From contig NZ_NETK01000001.1 in NCBI RefSeq assembly GCF_002343915.1, forward strand, positions 7,206,001 to 7,270,000: a stretch of 64,000 nucleotides of DNA, read 5' to 3'. Of this stretch, positions 1 to 8,241 are shown one piece after another. A program made the position numbers and the translations under genes. The notes beneath the pieces are model-generated. The model saw only the letters and a list, made by a program, of their open reading frames with translations, had not been told where the DNA came from and searched no databases. This DNA is from Nannocystis exedens. Its GTDB lineage: Bacteria; Myxococcota_A; Polyangia; Nannocystales; Nannocystaceae. The stretch's first letter is position 1. Each line of letters starts with the position of its first letter.

Positions 1-1
1 G

Positions 2-2395
2 AAGAACCTGCGGCTCAAGGACATCGCCGACGTCGTCTACGACTACCCCGAGAGCGACCGCATCGACCGCTTCAACGGGCGGCCGTCGATGGTGCTGTTC
101 GTGCTCAAGGAGTCGCAGGCCAACACGGTCGAGGTGTGCGACAAGATCCGCGAGGCCGTCGACGCGGCGGTGCGCGAGCCGGGGCTGGCGGGGTTCCAGG
201 TCAAGGACTTCTTCATGCAGGGCGACGCGATCCGCTACTCGCTCAACCAGGTCACCAGCTCGGGCCTGCAGGGCGGGGTGCTGGCGATCGTGGTCCTGCT
301 GTTCTTCCTGCGCCGGGTCCGCCTGACGCTGCTGATCGCGGCCTCGATCCCGCTGTCGATCTTCCTGTCGCTGCCGGTGATGTACTTCCTCGGCCAGTCG
401 ATCAACATCATCTCGCTGCTCGGCCTGATGATCTGCGTCGGCCTGGTGGTCGACAACTCGGTGGTGGTCGCGGAGAACATCGACCGCTACCGCGAGCGCG
501 GGATGGGCCCGTACGCGGCGGCGCTGCACGGGGCCTCCGAGGTGGCGCTGCCGATCACGCTGGCGACGCTGACGACGATGATCGTGTTCGCGCCGGCGGC
601 GCTGCTCAGCTCGGGCCCGACGCAGTTCTTCATGATCCGCATGGTCACGCCGGTGTGCGTGTCGCTGCTGGCCAGCCTGTTCGTCGCGCTGGTGCTGGTG
701 CCGATGACGAGCGCCATGGCCCTCGGGACAGGTGACCCGCTGCGCCGCGGCGGCAAGCGCTGGCGGGCGTTCCTGGCGGTCGACGCCTGGTGGAAGCAGT
801 GGATGGGCCGGCTGTACACGGCCACGCTCGGGCGGGTCAACGCCTGGTACGGGTGGCTGTTGCGGGCGAGCCTGCGCCGGCGCATCGACGTCGTGATCCC
901 GTCGCTGGTGATGCTGGTGGCGACGTGCGCGATCCCGATGCAGCGCGTCAAGTTCTCGAGCGGCGAGAACATGGGCACGCGCAACTTCTGGGCCTACTAC
1001 TCGATGCCGTCCGACGTCACCAAGTCGGAGGCCGAGAAGTTCTTCGTCGAGGTCGAGAAGTCGATCGCGGAGATCAAGGACGAGTACCGGATCTCCGGCC
1101 AGTACATCGGCTTCGACGGCAGCTTCGCCCAGGTGCAGGTGTTCTTCGAGCCGCAGGAGCCGGACGAGCGCCCGTTCAACGAGGTCCGCCAGGAGGTCTA
1201 CGACAAGATGCCCAGCCGGCCCGGCTGGGTGAAGGAGGCCCGCTTCGGCGGGGCCGACGGCGGGCAGGACAACACGTTCATGGTCACGCTGTACGGCGAC
1301 GACCACCGCTCGGTGCAGGAGGCCCGCGAGGCGCTGCAGGCGGCGCTGTTGCAGCAGCCGGGGGTGCTCGGGGTGTCGAACCGCGGCGCGGACGCGGTCC
1401 GCCGCGACGAGCTGGCGCTGGCGGTCGACCGGACGATGACCGAGCGGTTCGGGATCCCGGCCGGCAACATCGCCAGCTCGATTGCCTACGCGATCCGTGG
1501 GCAGGTGCTGCCGCGGTTCCAGAGCGCGACGGAGGACCGCGAGATCGAGGTCCGGATCCGCTACCGCAAGGAGGACCGCGAGCAGCTCAGCGAGCTGCTC
1601 GAGTTCAAGGTCCCGAGCGAGAAGAAGCCGGGCTCGGTGGTGCCGGTGCGGGTGCTGACCGAGATGACGGTGCAGAAGGGCGAGCAGGCGCTGATCCGCA
1701 ACGACAAGCGGGTGGCGGCGCTGATCCGGCTCGAGCTGGCCGAGGACAACCGGCTCGAGACCATGGACAAGCTGCGCAAGTTCGTCGCCAGCTATCGGCT
1801 GCCCGCGGGCATCAGCTTCGACGCCGACCGCGACACGCGCGAGACCGACGACCTGCGCAACGACATGGTCGGGGCGATGATCCTGTCGACGGCGTTCATC
1901 TTCCTGGTGATGGGCTTCTTGTTCGAGAGCTTCATCCTGCCGATGAGCGTGCTGCCGTCGATCCCGCTGTCGTTCATCGGCGTGTGGTGGTTCTTGATGT
2001 TCACCGGCTCGCCGATCGACGCGCTGGCGGTGATCGGGATCCTGCTGCTGCTCGGGGTGGTGGTGAACAACGGGATCGTCCTGGTCGACTTCATCAACAG
2101 CGCCCGCGCGTCGGGGCTGTCGCGCGAGGAGGCGATCGTCCAGGCCGGCATGCAGCGGTTCCGGCCGATCTTGATGACCGCGCTGACGACCGTCGGCGGC
2201 ATGATCCCGCTCGCGTTCACCACCCCCAACGGCGAGGGCCTCGACTACGGCCCGTTCGGCAAGACCCTGGTCGGCGGCATGACCACCGCGACGGTGCTGA
2301 CGCTGGTGGTCGTGCCGGTCGCGTACACCTACTTCGACGACCTCCGGATCGCCGCCGGCGAGTGGACCCGCCGCGTGTTGTGGCGCCGCCGCTGA
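2..2395 (+). CDS. RND-family efflux transporter (5' end outside window)
   Basis: Inner-membrane proton-driven RND pump of the AcrB/HAE1 type. It would export hydrophobic or toxic compounds together with a periplasmic adaptor and an outer-membrane channel, neither of which is in view. The frame is open from the first bases, so the N-terminus is missing and about 797 residues remain. The sequence shows TM clusters around LLGLMICVGLVVDNSVVVAEN (the TM4 region, with the proton-relay Asp and following Asn), a periplasmic porter region, and the second TM bundle with GVVVNNGIVLVDFINSA followed by R-PILMTALTT. Substrate cannot be told from sequence. It ends 34 bp before the next gene, so co-transcription is possible. 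Confidence 0.93.
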   Translation, partial: KNLRLKDIADVVYDYPESDRIDRFNGRPSMVLFVLKESQANTVEVCDKIREAVDAAVREPGLAGFQVKDFFMQGDAIRYSLNQVTSSGLQGGVLAIVVLLFFLRRVRLTLLIAASIPLSIFLSLPVMYFLGQSINIISLLGLMICVGLVVDNSVVVAENIDRYRERGMGPYAAALHGASEVALPITLATLTTMIVFAPAALLSSGPTQFFMIRMVTPVCVSLLASLFVALVLVPMTSAMALGTGDPLRRGGKRWRAFLAVDAWWKQWMGRLYTATLGRVNAWYGWLLRASLRRRIDVVIPSLVMLVATCAIPMQRVKFSSGENMGTRNFWAYYSMPSDVTKSEAEKFFVEVEKSIAEIKDEYRISGQYIGFDGSFAQVQVFFEPQEPDERPFNEVRQEVYDKMPSRPGWVKEARFGGADGGQDNTFMVTLYGDDHRSVQEAREALQAALLQQPGVLGVSNRGADAVRRDELALAVDRTMTERFGIPAGNIASSIAYAIRGQVLPRFQSATEDREIEVRIRYRKEDREQLSELLEFKVPSEKKPGSVVPVRVLTEMTVQKGEQALIRNDKRVAALIRLELAEDNRLETMDKLRKFVASYRLPAGISFDADRDTRETDDLRNDMVGAMILSTAFIFLVMGFLFESFILPMSVLPSIPLSFIGVWWFLMFTGSPIDALAVIGILLLLGVVVNNGIVLVDFINSARASGLSREEAIVQAGMQRFRPILMTALTTVGGMIPLAFTTPNGEGLDYGPFGKTLVGGMTTATVLTLVVVPVAYTYFDDLRIAAGEWTRRVLWRRR

Positions 2396-2429
2396 ACGGT
2401 GATAGGTTTGCCGCGCGGAGAGGTGTCTC

Positions 2430-3518
2430 ATGAGCCAGGTTCTGAGGATCGGCGCCGGGCTCGGCGCGCTCGCGCTGGCGGCGCTGGCGGCCTGCCCGTT
2501 CCCCCGCCCGACCCAGGTGCCGATGCGCTCCAGCGAGCTGCCGGCCCACCAGGGTGAGCGCAGCGACACGGTGGCGATCCTGCTGCAGGGCCACGGCGAC
2601 GCGCCGGAGGAGTTCGTGCGCCACGGCTTCGTCGCCGAGCTCGAGGCGGCCGGGGTCGACGTGATCCTGGCCGACGCGCACTCGGGCTACTACGCCGAGC
2701 AGTCGACGGAGGCGCGGCTGTGGAGCGACATCGTCGGGCCGGCGCGCAAGGCCGGCTACGCGCGCGTGTGGCTGGTCGGCATCTCGATGGGCGGGATGGG
2801 GGCGATCTGGACCGCGTCGATGCACCCGGGCGAGATCAGCGGGGTGGTCCTGCTGGCGCCGTATCTGGGGCGCCGGCGCACGCTGCGGGCGATCGAGGAG
2901 GTGGGCGTCGAGGCGTGGCAGCCGGCGGCCGAGCCGGGGCCGTGGGACTACGAGCTCTGGCGCTGGCTCAAGCAGGCCGCTGCGACCAAAAATCCGCCGA
3001 TCTTCCTCGGCTACGGCACGCACGACGCCGACCGCGGGCGAGCGATGCTCGGGCGAATCTTGCCGCCGGAGCGCGTGTTCACCCGCCCGGGCGGGCACGA
3101 CTGGCAGACGTGGACCGAGCTGTGGCGCGTGATGGCGCCGAAGGTCCCGTGGCGCGGCGAGGACCCGCGGGCCCCCGGCGCGGGCCCGGTGCTGCGCACG
3201 GCCGACGAGCTGTGCCAGGACAAGGGCTTCGACTTCGCCTACGACCCGGTCGGGGTGCCGATGGAGGGCAGCGGCGAGCTGGCGTGCGGCTTCGGGCCCG
3301 GCACGCCGTGCGTGCCCGAGACCAGCGACGCCTACTGCGACGGCAGCTCGATGGTCGCCTGCGAGCGCGGCAAGATGACGGCCACGAACTGCGTCCAGCG
3401 CTGCCGGCAGGTCGGCGACCCCGAGGGCACGCCCCGCGACTCCGGGCGCTGCGCGATCCGCAAGGACGAGGCCGCCTGCGTCTGCTGCGACCGCGACGAG
3501 CCGGGCTGCCTGCTGTGA
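2430..3518 (+). CDS. secreted alpha/beta-hydrolase lipoprotein with Cys-rich tail
   Basis: Predicted exported serine hydrolase of 362 aa. The N-terminus is a lipoprotein signal (ALAALAAC, Cys22). The nucleophile elbow G-I-S-M-G places Ser119, with Asp199 (GTHDAD) and His223 (GGHDW) as likely triad partners. A Gly-His-Gly near residue 55 may form the oxyanion hole. The last 100 residues or so are a separate Cys-rich module starting CQDKGFDFAY and ending CVCCDRDEPGCLL. This module recurs at the C-terminus of the next gene, so the two tails are paralogous. The start is supported by GGAGAGG 5 nt upstream. Substrate unknown; an esterase or peptidase-like role is inference. Confidence 0.8.
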   Translation: MSQVLRIGAGLGALALAALAACPFPRPTQVPMRSSELPAHQGERSDTVAILLQGHGDAPEEFVRHGFVAELEAAGVDVILADAHSGYYAEQSTEARLWSDIVGPARKAGYARVWLVGISMGGMGAIWTASMHPGEISGVVLLAPYLGRRRTLRAIEEVGVEAWQPAAEPGPWDYELWRWLKQAAATKNPPIFLGYGTHDADRGRAMLGRILPPERVFTRPGGHDWQTWTELWRVMAPKVPWRGEDPRAPGAGPVLRTADELCQDKGFDFAYDPVGVPMEGSGELACGFGPGTPCVPETSDAYCDGSSMVACERGKMTATNCVQRCRQVGDPEGTPRDSGRCAIRKDEAACVCCDRDEPGCLL

Positions 3519-3606
3519 GTGTGCTAGCTTCGAGCCGACGACGGCCCGGGCGCGGCAGTGGTTGCCGGTTCAGAGGGCCTATCCCTTCAGACATGGACTT
3601 TCGCCT

Positions 3607-4533
3607 ATGTATTTTCGGACATGTTTTTTTGTACTCGTGAGCGCCGCCCTGGCGAGCTGCGGCGACTCGTCCGAGCCGATCCTCACGACCGCCGGCGCGA
3701 CGCAGACGACGACCGCCGCCCCGAGCACCGAGGGCGCGAGCTCGACCGATCACGGGACCGGTGGGTCGCACGAGTGCGGCTCGCTGCTGGCGAACAACGA
3801 CGAGAACTGCGTGTGCAGCCCGGGCTACGAGCGTTGCGACCCGGACGACCCGAACAGCACCGACTGCTGCGAGGAGCCGGGCATGGGCGACGGCGAGTGC
3901 CCGGACCCGAACAGCTCGTCGGTGGACGGGCAGTGCTACTGCGACGTCGGCTACACGTGGTGCGACCCCGACGATCCGGCCGACCTGTCGTGCTGCGTCG
4001 ACCCCGGCCAGACCACGGCGACGCCGACCGAGGGGACGAGCGACGCGACGGGCGAGCCGACCAGCGACGGCACCGGCGGGGACATGTGCCCCGGCGCGGT
4101 CGGTCCGCCGCCGAGCTGCGACGAGGACAGCGAGAGCTTCTTCTGCACCCATCCGTCGTCGTGCGGGCCGCAGGGCAGCGCGCACTACTATTGCGAGGGG
4201 GGCGTGTGGGTGGAGGACACGTCGCTCGACGACACGTGCAAGCTCGACGGCTACGACTTCGCGTACGGCTGCGTCGACGACGGCGGCACGATCTTCGTCG
4301 AGTGCGGCTCCGGCTCCGGCGCGGCCTGCTCGGGCGAGGCGCCGAGCTGCCTCGACGCGAACACCTGGGCCGGCTGCAAGTGGGGCAAGACGACCGAGGT
4401 CGACTGCTTCGTCGTGTGTACGGAGATCGGCGACGACATGGGCGCGACCTACGACCACGGCGCGTGCGAGGTGCAGGACGGCGAGGCCGTGTGCGCCTGC
4501 TGCGACGCGGGCGACCCCGGCTGCCCGATCTGA
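3607..4533 (+). CDS. Cys-rich lipoprotein with shared C-terminal module
   Basis: Hypothetical surface lipoprotein of 308 aa, function unknown. I place the start at 3607 because MYFRTCFFVLVSAALASC is a compact lipoprotein signal. An in-frame codon at 3562 would add 15 residues without hydrophobicity. After a Thr/Ala/Ser linker come two repeats of the form C-x(n)-CVC/CYC-GY-x-WC/RCDPDDP-x-CC. The C-terminal module (CKLDGYDFAY to CACCDAGDPGCPI) matches the tail of the upstream hydrolase in its Cys spacing. Codons for the signal peptide contain a piece of the dispersed palindrome (TTCGGACATGT). Confidence 0.75.
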   Translation: MYFRTCFFVLVSAALASCGDSSEPILTTAGATQTTTAAPSTEGASSTDHGTGGSHECGSLLANNDENCVCSPGYERCDPDDPNSTDCCEEPGMGDGECPDPNSSSVDGQCYCDVGYTWCDPDDPADLSCCVDPGQTTATPTEGTSDATGEPTSDGTGGDMCPGAVGPPPSCDEDSESFFCTHPSSCGPQGSAHYYCEGGVWVEDTSLDDTCKLDGYDFAYGCVDDGGTIFVECGSGSGAACSGEAPSCLDANTWAGCKWGKTTEVDCFVVCTEIGDDMGATYDHGACEVQDGEAVCACCDAGDPGCPI

Positions 4534-4591
4534 CGCGCGCGCTCGCGTCCGCTGGTGCCGCCGGGGTCGCGGGCGTATCTTCGGGCGCGAG

Positions 4592-5050
4592 ATGCCGCGC
4601 GCCCCCGTCCCCTCGTACTACTTCGCGCTCGTGGTGGTCCGCCGCGGCGACCGGTTCCTGGTCGTCCGCGAGGTCAAGCACGGCCAGCTCTGGTACCTGC
4701 CCGCGGGGCGCGTCGAGCAGGGCGAGTCGCTGTTCGAGGGGGCGCGGCGCGAGGTGCTCGAGGAGACGGGGATCGCCGTCGAGCTGACCGGCTTGCTGCG
4801 GGTCGAGCACACGGCCCACGCCGAGATGACGCGGGTGCGGGTGTTCCTGACGGCGGAGCCGGTCGACGAGCGGCCGCCGAAGTCGACCGCCGACGAGCAC
4901 TCGCTCGAGGCCCGGTGGGTCACGCTCGCCGAGCTGCGGGCGCTGCCCCTGCGCGGCGACGAGGTCGAGGAGCTGTTCACGGCGGTCGAGCGCGGGCTGC
5001 CGGTCTACCCGCTGTCGGTCATCACGCCCGAGGGCGCGCCGTGGCGGTGA
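4592..5050 (+). CDS. Nudix hydrolase
   Basis: Nudix-fold pyrophosphohydrolase of 152 aa acting on an unidentified nucleoside diphosphate derivative, with Mg2+ held by the Nudix box. The box is complete at about residues 39-61 (G-x5-E-x7-REVLEETGI). The start ATG lies before PSYYFALVVVRRGDRFLVV, the first strand of the fold, and the length is normal for a single-domain member. It is convergent with lnt; the 92 bp between them hold a perfect palindrome. The exact substrate cannot be inferred. Confidence 0.9.
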   Translation: MPRAPVPSYYFALVVVRRGDRFLVVREVKHGQLWYLPAGRVEQGESLFEGARREVLEETGIAVELTGLLRVEHTAHAEMTRVRVFLTAEPVDERPPKSTADEHSLEARWVTLAELRALPLRGDEVEELFTAVERGLPVYPLSVITPEGAPWR

Positions 5051-5096
5051 CGGCGAGCGAGGCTGTCCTGAAAGACATAAGGAGCAGGGGCCGACA

Positions 5097-5118
5097 CACA
5101 TGTCCGGAGGGACATGTG
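5097..5118. repeat. dispersed palindrome, intergenic copy, perfect
   Basis: Arms CACATGTCC and GGACATGTG around the loop GGAG form a perfect 9-bp stem. It sits between the convergent stops of the Nudix gene and lnt, where it could act as a bidirectional terminator or a binding site. No T-tract follows. A second, imperfect copy (TGTCC, loop TGAA, AGACA) lies just upstream at about 5064-5077. Confidence 0.85.
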
Positions 5119-5142
5119 CGGCGGGCGGCTCGCCGCAGACGC

Positions 5143-6714
5143 TCACGCCGACGCGGGCCGCCGCCGGCGCCACAGCAGCGCGAGGACGACCAGGACGCTG
5201 GCCTGGCAGACATGTCCGAACAGCCAGCCGCCGCGGGCGTAGACCGTGGGGGCCGACGCGGTGTCGCGGCCGAGCTCGAGCGGCACGACCAGATGTTCGG
5301 GCGGCACGGGGGCGTCGATGCTGACCGCGCGCAGGTCGGTCGTGGCGACCACGCGGCCGGCGCGGTCGACCAGCGAGCTGGGCCCGGAGTTGACGGCGCG
5401 GAGCACGGGGATCCGGTGCTCCACGGCGCGGAACTGCGACAGCGCGAGGTGCTGCCACGGCTCGGCGGTCGGGCCGAACCACGTGTCGTTGGTGAGGTTG
5501 ACGAACGCCTCGATGCCGCCGGGCTGGGCCGCGACCTCGCGCGCGAACGCGGGCAGCACGTCCTCGTAGCAGACCAGCGGGCCGAACGCGATCGGCGGCG
5601 CCTCGCTGCCGGCCGGGCCGGGCTGGACGACGAGGCGGCCCGGGCCCGCGCCGCGGAAGTTGTGGGCCATGCCGGGCACCAGGCCCTTGGCCCACTCGGG
5701 GTCGACCAGCGGAATCTCTTCGCCCAGCGGGACCAGGTAGATCTTGTCGTAGCGGCCCACCACGCGGCCGTCGGCGGCCATGTTGATCACCGAGTTGTAG
5801 CCGTACGGGTCGCTGTCGGCGGCGGTGCCGGCCCCGAACAGCGTCGGCAGCGAGTGGCGGCGCAGCACGCGGTCGTCGTCGCTGAAGTCGCGCTCGAACG
5901 GGCGGTTCAGCGTCCACGGGAACATGTTCTCCGGCCACACCACGAGCTCGGCGCCCTCGGCCTCGGCGCGGGCCGACGGCTCGCGCAGGCGCTCGAGCTT
6001 GGCCGGGCGGTCGAACCACAGCAGCGGGATGTTGGGTTGGACGAGGCCGACGCGGACGGTGCGGGTGGTCTCGCCCGCGAGCGAATCGATCCGCCAGCGG
6101 CCGAGCGCGAGGCTGACGAGCGGCAGCACGAGCGCGATCACCCCGAAGCGCAGGCGCGCCGGCCCGCGCGCGCGCCAGGCCTCGCCGAGCAGGACGCCGC
6201 ACAGCATCATCGGCACCTCGACCAGCGCGACCCCGCCGAGCTCGGCGGCCTGGATCCACTCGGGGCGGGCCGCCAGGCCCATCGCCAGGGTGAACGGGAA
6301 CAGCATCGGCCACGACCACCACAGCCCCGACAGGACCATCGACAGGACCCATGGGACATGCCTTGAAGGACCTGTCCACGCGGACACCATCGCCGCCCAC
6401 GCGGCCAGGGGCGCGGCGGTCCACAGCGCGAACACGACGAACAGCGGGACGCACAGCCAGAGATCGAGCTCGCCGAAGGTGTGGAGGAGATCGATGATCC
6501 AGGGGTAGCCGATCGCGCCCATGACGACGCCGGCGACGAGGCCGAGGCGCAGGGCCGCGCGCCAGCCGGGGGACTCGCGGGCGGCGACCCACAGCGGGGC
6601 GACGGCGAGCCAGCCGAGCGCGGGCACGCCGTGCGGGAGGAACGAGGCGGCCAGGAGGGCGCCGGTGCCGGCGGCGGCCAGGAGGCGGAGCGTCGGCGCG
6701 CGGTCGGAGGGCAC
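5143..6714 (-). CDS. lnt: apolipoprotein N-acyltransferase
   Basis: Inner-membrane enzyme that adds the third acyl chain to the N-terminal Cys of lipoproteins, fitting the many lipoproteins in this window. It has about six N-terminal TM segments, then a nitrilase-type (CN hydrolase) domain and a final TM segment. The catalytic triad is visible as Glu262 (VVWPEN), Lys324 (YDKIYLVPLGEEIP) and Cys382 (LVCYED), close to E. coli 267/335/387. I place the start at GTG 6714 (523 aa), because frames further upstream run into the divergent gene at 6812. One dispersed palindrome is embedded in the TM region. Confidence 0.93.
   Translation of the reverse strand: MPSDRAPTLRLLAAAGTGALLAASFLPHGVPALGWLAVAPLWVAARESPGWRAALRLGLVAGVVMGAIGYPWIIDLLHTFGELDLWLCVPLFVVFALWTAAPLAAWAAMVSAWTGPSRHVPWVLSMVLSGLWWSWPMLFPFTLAMGLAARPEWIQAAELGGVALVEVPMMLCGVLLGEAWRARGPARLRFGVIALVLPLVSLALGRWRIDSLAGETTRTVRVGLVQPNIPLLWFDRPAKLERLREPSARAEAEGAELVVWPENMFPWTLNRPFERDFSDDDRVLRRHSLPTLFGAGTAADSDPYGYNSVINMAADGRVVGRYDKIYLVPLGEEIPLVDPEWAKGLVPGMAHNFRGAGPGRLVVQPGPAGSEAPPIAFGPLVCYEDVLPAFAREVAAQPGGIEAFVNLTNDTWFGPTAEPWQHLALSQFRAVEHRIPVLRAVNSGPSSLVDRAGRVVATTDLRAVSIDAPVPPEHLVVPLELGRDTASAPTVYARGGWLFGHVCQASVLVVLALLWRRRRPASA
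6373..6386. repeat. dispersed palindrome inside lnt
   Basis: Arms TGTCC and GGACA around ACGC. It is flanked at 6354-6377 by further fragments (GGGACATG, AAGGACCTGTCC), so this part of lnt holds two or three overlapping copies that are read through as the membrane segment. Confidence 0.6.
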
Positions 6715-6811
6715 GCGCGAGAGTATTCCGCGCGCGGCGGCGAACGCAACCTGCGCTTGACTCGCCGGGCCCGGCCGATAGCCTCGACGCCCACTGACCA
6801 TCGGAGGGGCC

Positions 6812-7573
6812 ATGCCCAAGCTCAACGCCATCCTCGCGGTCGAGAAGGGCCGCCGGACCGAGCTCCACACGCTCATCACCAGCCTTCACAAGTCGACGCA
6901 GCAGCCGTCGCTGATGACGGGCCACCACAAAAAATTCACGCCGCGGCGTGAGGACGGCGAGACCTTCCCGGACGACTCGCAGGTGGTACAGCTGACCTAC
7001 GAGGCGGCGATCAAGGACATCACGGGGGCGCTGGTGTCGCTGCTCGACACGGTGGCGACCAAGGACTGGTCGAACTGCCAGGCGCGCGCCGACGTGGTGG
7101 TCGACGGCAAGGTGTTCCTGCCGCAGGTGCCGGTGACCTACCTGCTGTTCCTCGAGAAGGAGCTGCACGACCTGCAGACCTTCATCGAGAAGATGGTCGA
7201 GCTCGACCCGGCCGAGCGCTGGTCCTACGACGCCGGCACCGGGCTGCACCAGAGCGACCCGGTGCAGACGCAGAAGACCAAGAAGGAGCAGCGGCCGATC
7301 GTGCTCTACCACGCGACCGAGCACCACCCGGCGCAGACGCAGCTCATCACCGAGGACGTGGTGGTCGGCCACTGGACCACGATCAAGCGCAGCGGCGCGA
7401 TCCCTCGCCCGCGCAAGAAGGCGCTGCTCGAGCGGATCACCAAGCTCGGCGAGGCGGTCAAGTTCGCCCGCGAGCGCGCCAACTCGATCGAGGCCACCGA
7501 GGTCGCTGCCGGCCGCCGGATCCTCGACTTCATCTTCGAGGGCACCCAGGCCGAGGGCCCGGTGACCAAGTAA
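6812..7573 (+). CDS. uncharacterised protein next to the Y RNA-like genes
   Basis: 253 aa, soluble, no signal peptide and no recognised catalytic motif. It opens MPKLNAILAVEKGRR. A central block (RADVVVDGKVFLPQVPVTYLL, then a Leu/Glu-rich helix) and a block HPAQTQLITEDVVVGHWTT look like conserved family signatures. From memory, similar proteins occur in actinobacteria and were named a DUF (DUF7873); I could not verify this. GGAGGGG precedes the ATG. The TAA abuts the 5' stem of the first structured RNA with no gap, so protein and RNAs are probably one transcript. A role in binding or using the RNAs is inference from position only. Confidence 0.75.
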   Translation: MPKLNAILAVEKGRRTELHTLITSLHKSTQQPSLMTGHHKKFTPRREDGETFPDDSQVVQLTYEAAIKDITGALVSLLDTVATKDWSNCQARADVVVDGKVFLPQVPVTYLLFLEKELHDLQTFIEKMVELDPAERWSYDAGTGLHQSDPVQTQKTKKEQRPIVLYHATEHHPAQTQLITEDVVVGHWTTIKRSGAIPRPRKKALLERITKLGEAVKFARERANSIEATEVAAGRRILDFIFEGTQAEGPVTK

Positions 7574-7765
7574 GGGCGAAAGCCTTCGACCTCGCAGCCG
7601 CGAAGGAGGCCACGAATTCCCGACAGGGAGACAAGCTCAAGCTGGAGTTCAATCTCAGGGCCAAACAGGCGGGCCATGAAGGTTCGAGTCCTTCCCCCGA
7701 CATCTTGCGTCGGGGTGGCGGAACGGTAGACGCACCCTCACTCGCAGCCGAGGGCGGTTCGCCGA
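7574..7765 (+). ncRNA. Y RNA-like (YrlA-type) RNA, unit 1
   Basis: The tRNA-like module is circularly permuted. The T-arm is GAAGG, loop TTCGAGT, CCTTC (7678-7694). It is followed directly by acceptor strand CCCCGAC (7695-7701), a 7-nt loop, acceptor strand GTCGGGG (7709-7715, perfect 7-bp complement) and a D-arm GCG, loop GAACGGTAGA, CGC (7718-7733). At the 5' end GGCGAAAG (7575-7582) matches the bacterial Y RNA element GNCGAA(N)G. GGCGAA can pair with TTCGCC at 7758-7763, closing the molecule where a tRNA has its anticodon stem. An extra hairpin CCCTC/GAGGG lies at 7735-7754. Ends are estimated. The alternative reading is a decayed tRNA. Confidence 0.6.
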
Positions 7766-7799
7766 GCTTCAAGCTCAACTTCTCTCCCAACTTCAAGAC

Positions 7800-7930
7800 A
7801 GGTCGGACGAAGCTCTCTCGACGCCCAGCCACACCCCGATCCGAGATGCCGGTTAGATTCCGGCCTGGCACGCCAATCGTATGTGCCGGTGGTCCAACGT
7901 CAAGACGCGGGTCTTCAGATCTAAGGGCTG
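7800..7930 (+). ncRNA. Y RNA-like (YrlA-type) RNA, unit 2
   Basis: Same order as unit 1 with different sequence. GACGAAG (7806-7812, GNCGAAG) pairs with CTTC-a-G-a-TC at 7913-7921, giving 7 bp with two bulged A. A hairpin TCTCG/CGAGA follows (7816-7846), then a T-arm GCCGG, loop TTAGATT, CCGGC (7848-7864). The acceptor arm is CTGGCAC (7865-7871) and GTGCCGG (7883-7889), 7 bp with one G-U, closed by a loop. The D-arm is GTC, loop CAACGTCAA, GAC (7892-7906). Read as a normal tRNA the acceptor strands would not match; only the permuted order pairs. The T-loop has A where tRNA has the conserved C56. Confidence 0.62.
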
Positions 7931-7971
7931 GAAAATGCCGTGAGCCTCGAATTCCGACCCCGCGGGCGCAA

Positions 7972-8035
7972 GTGCCGGTGGCACCCAGGTCCGCGGACCC
8001 CAGGGGCTCCAGAGTAGGCTACACTCTGGAGCTCC
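7972..8035 (+). terminator. hairpin cluster after the RNA units
   Basis: Three consecutive hairpins follow the RNA genes: GTGCC/GGCAC (7972-7984), the palindrome GGTCC-GC-GGACC (7988-7999), and a 13-bp stem at 8003-8035 whose core is GCTCCAGAGT and ACTCTGGAGC around a 7-nt loop. No T-tract follows, so this is either a factor-dependent or processing structure or the remains of a third RNA unit. D-loop-like TTGGGTAGA at 8041-8049 hints at the latter, but I see no matching T-arm. Confidence 0.4.
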
Positions 8036-8241
8036 GCCTATTGGGTAGATATGAACTTTTGGCCAGGTGAGGGGAGCGCGGGCGGTGGAGGTCTGCGCGG
8101 CCTGGCGCGATGGGATGAGCGCGGACTTGAGCCGGGCGGTGTGGTTGATCTGTTGCAGCGCACGGGCGATCGTCGGCGTTGCGGGGCGCTCGGCGATCGT
8201 TGTATGGTCCGGCTCGCGTGTCTGCTGCGTCCCCCCGCTCA

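Noticed and set aside
7574..7765. Permuted two-piece tmRNA
   Set aside because: The layout is similar (T-arm before the acceptor 5' strand), but there is no G3-U70 pair, no tag reading frame ending in LAA-stop and no tmRNA 5' consensus.
7574..8050. Ordinary tandem tRNA genes (Leu/Ser-like D-arm and T-arms present)
   Set aside because: In the normal order the acceptor strands do not pair and anticodon stems are absent or have a 10-nt loop. Only the permuted order gives full pairing.
7705..8070. Protein-coding frame across the structured RNA region
   Set aside because: The translation has no codon bias, and its reverse complement contains the GLEP signature that arises from translating a T-arm.
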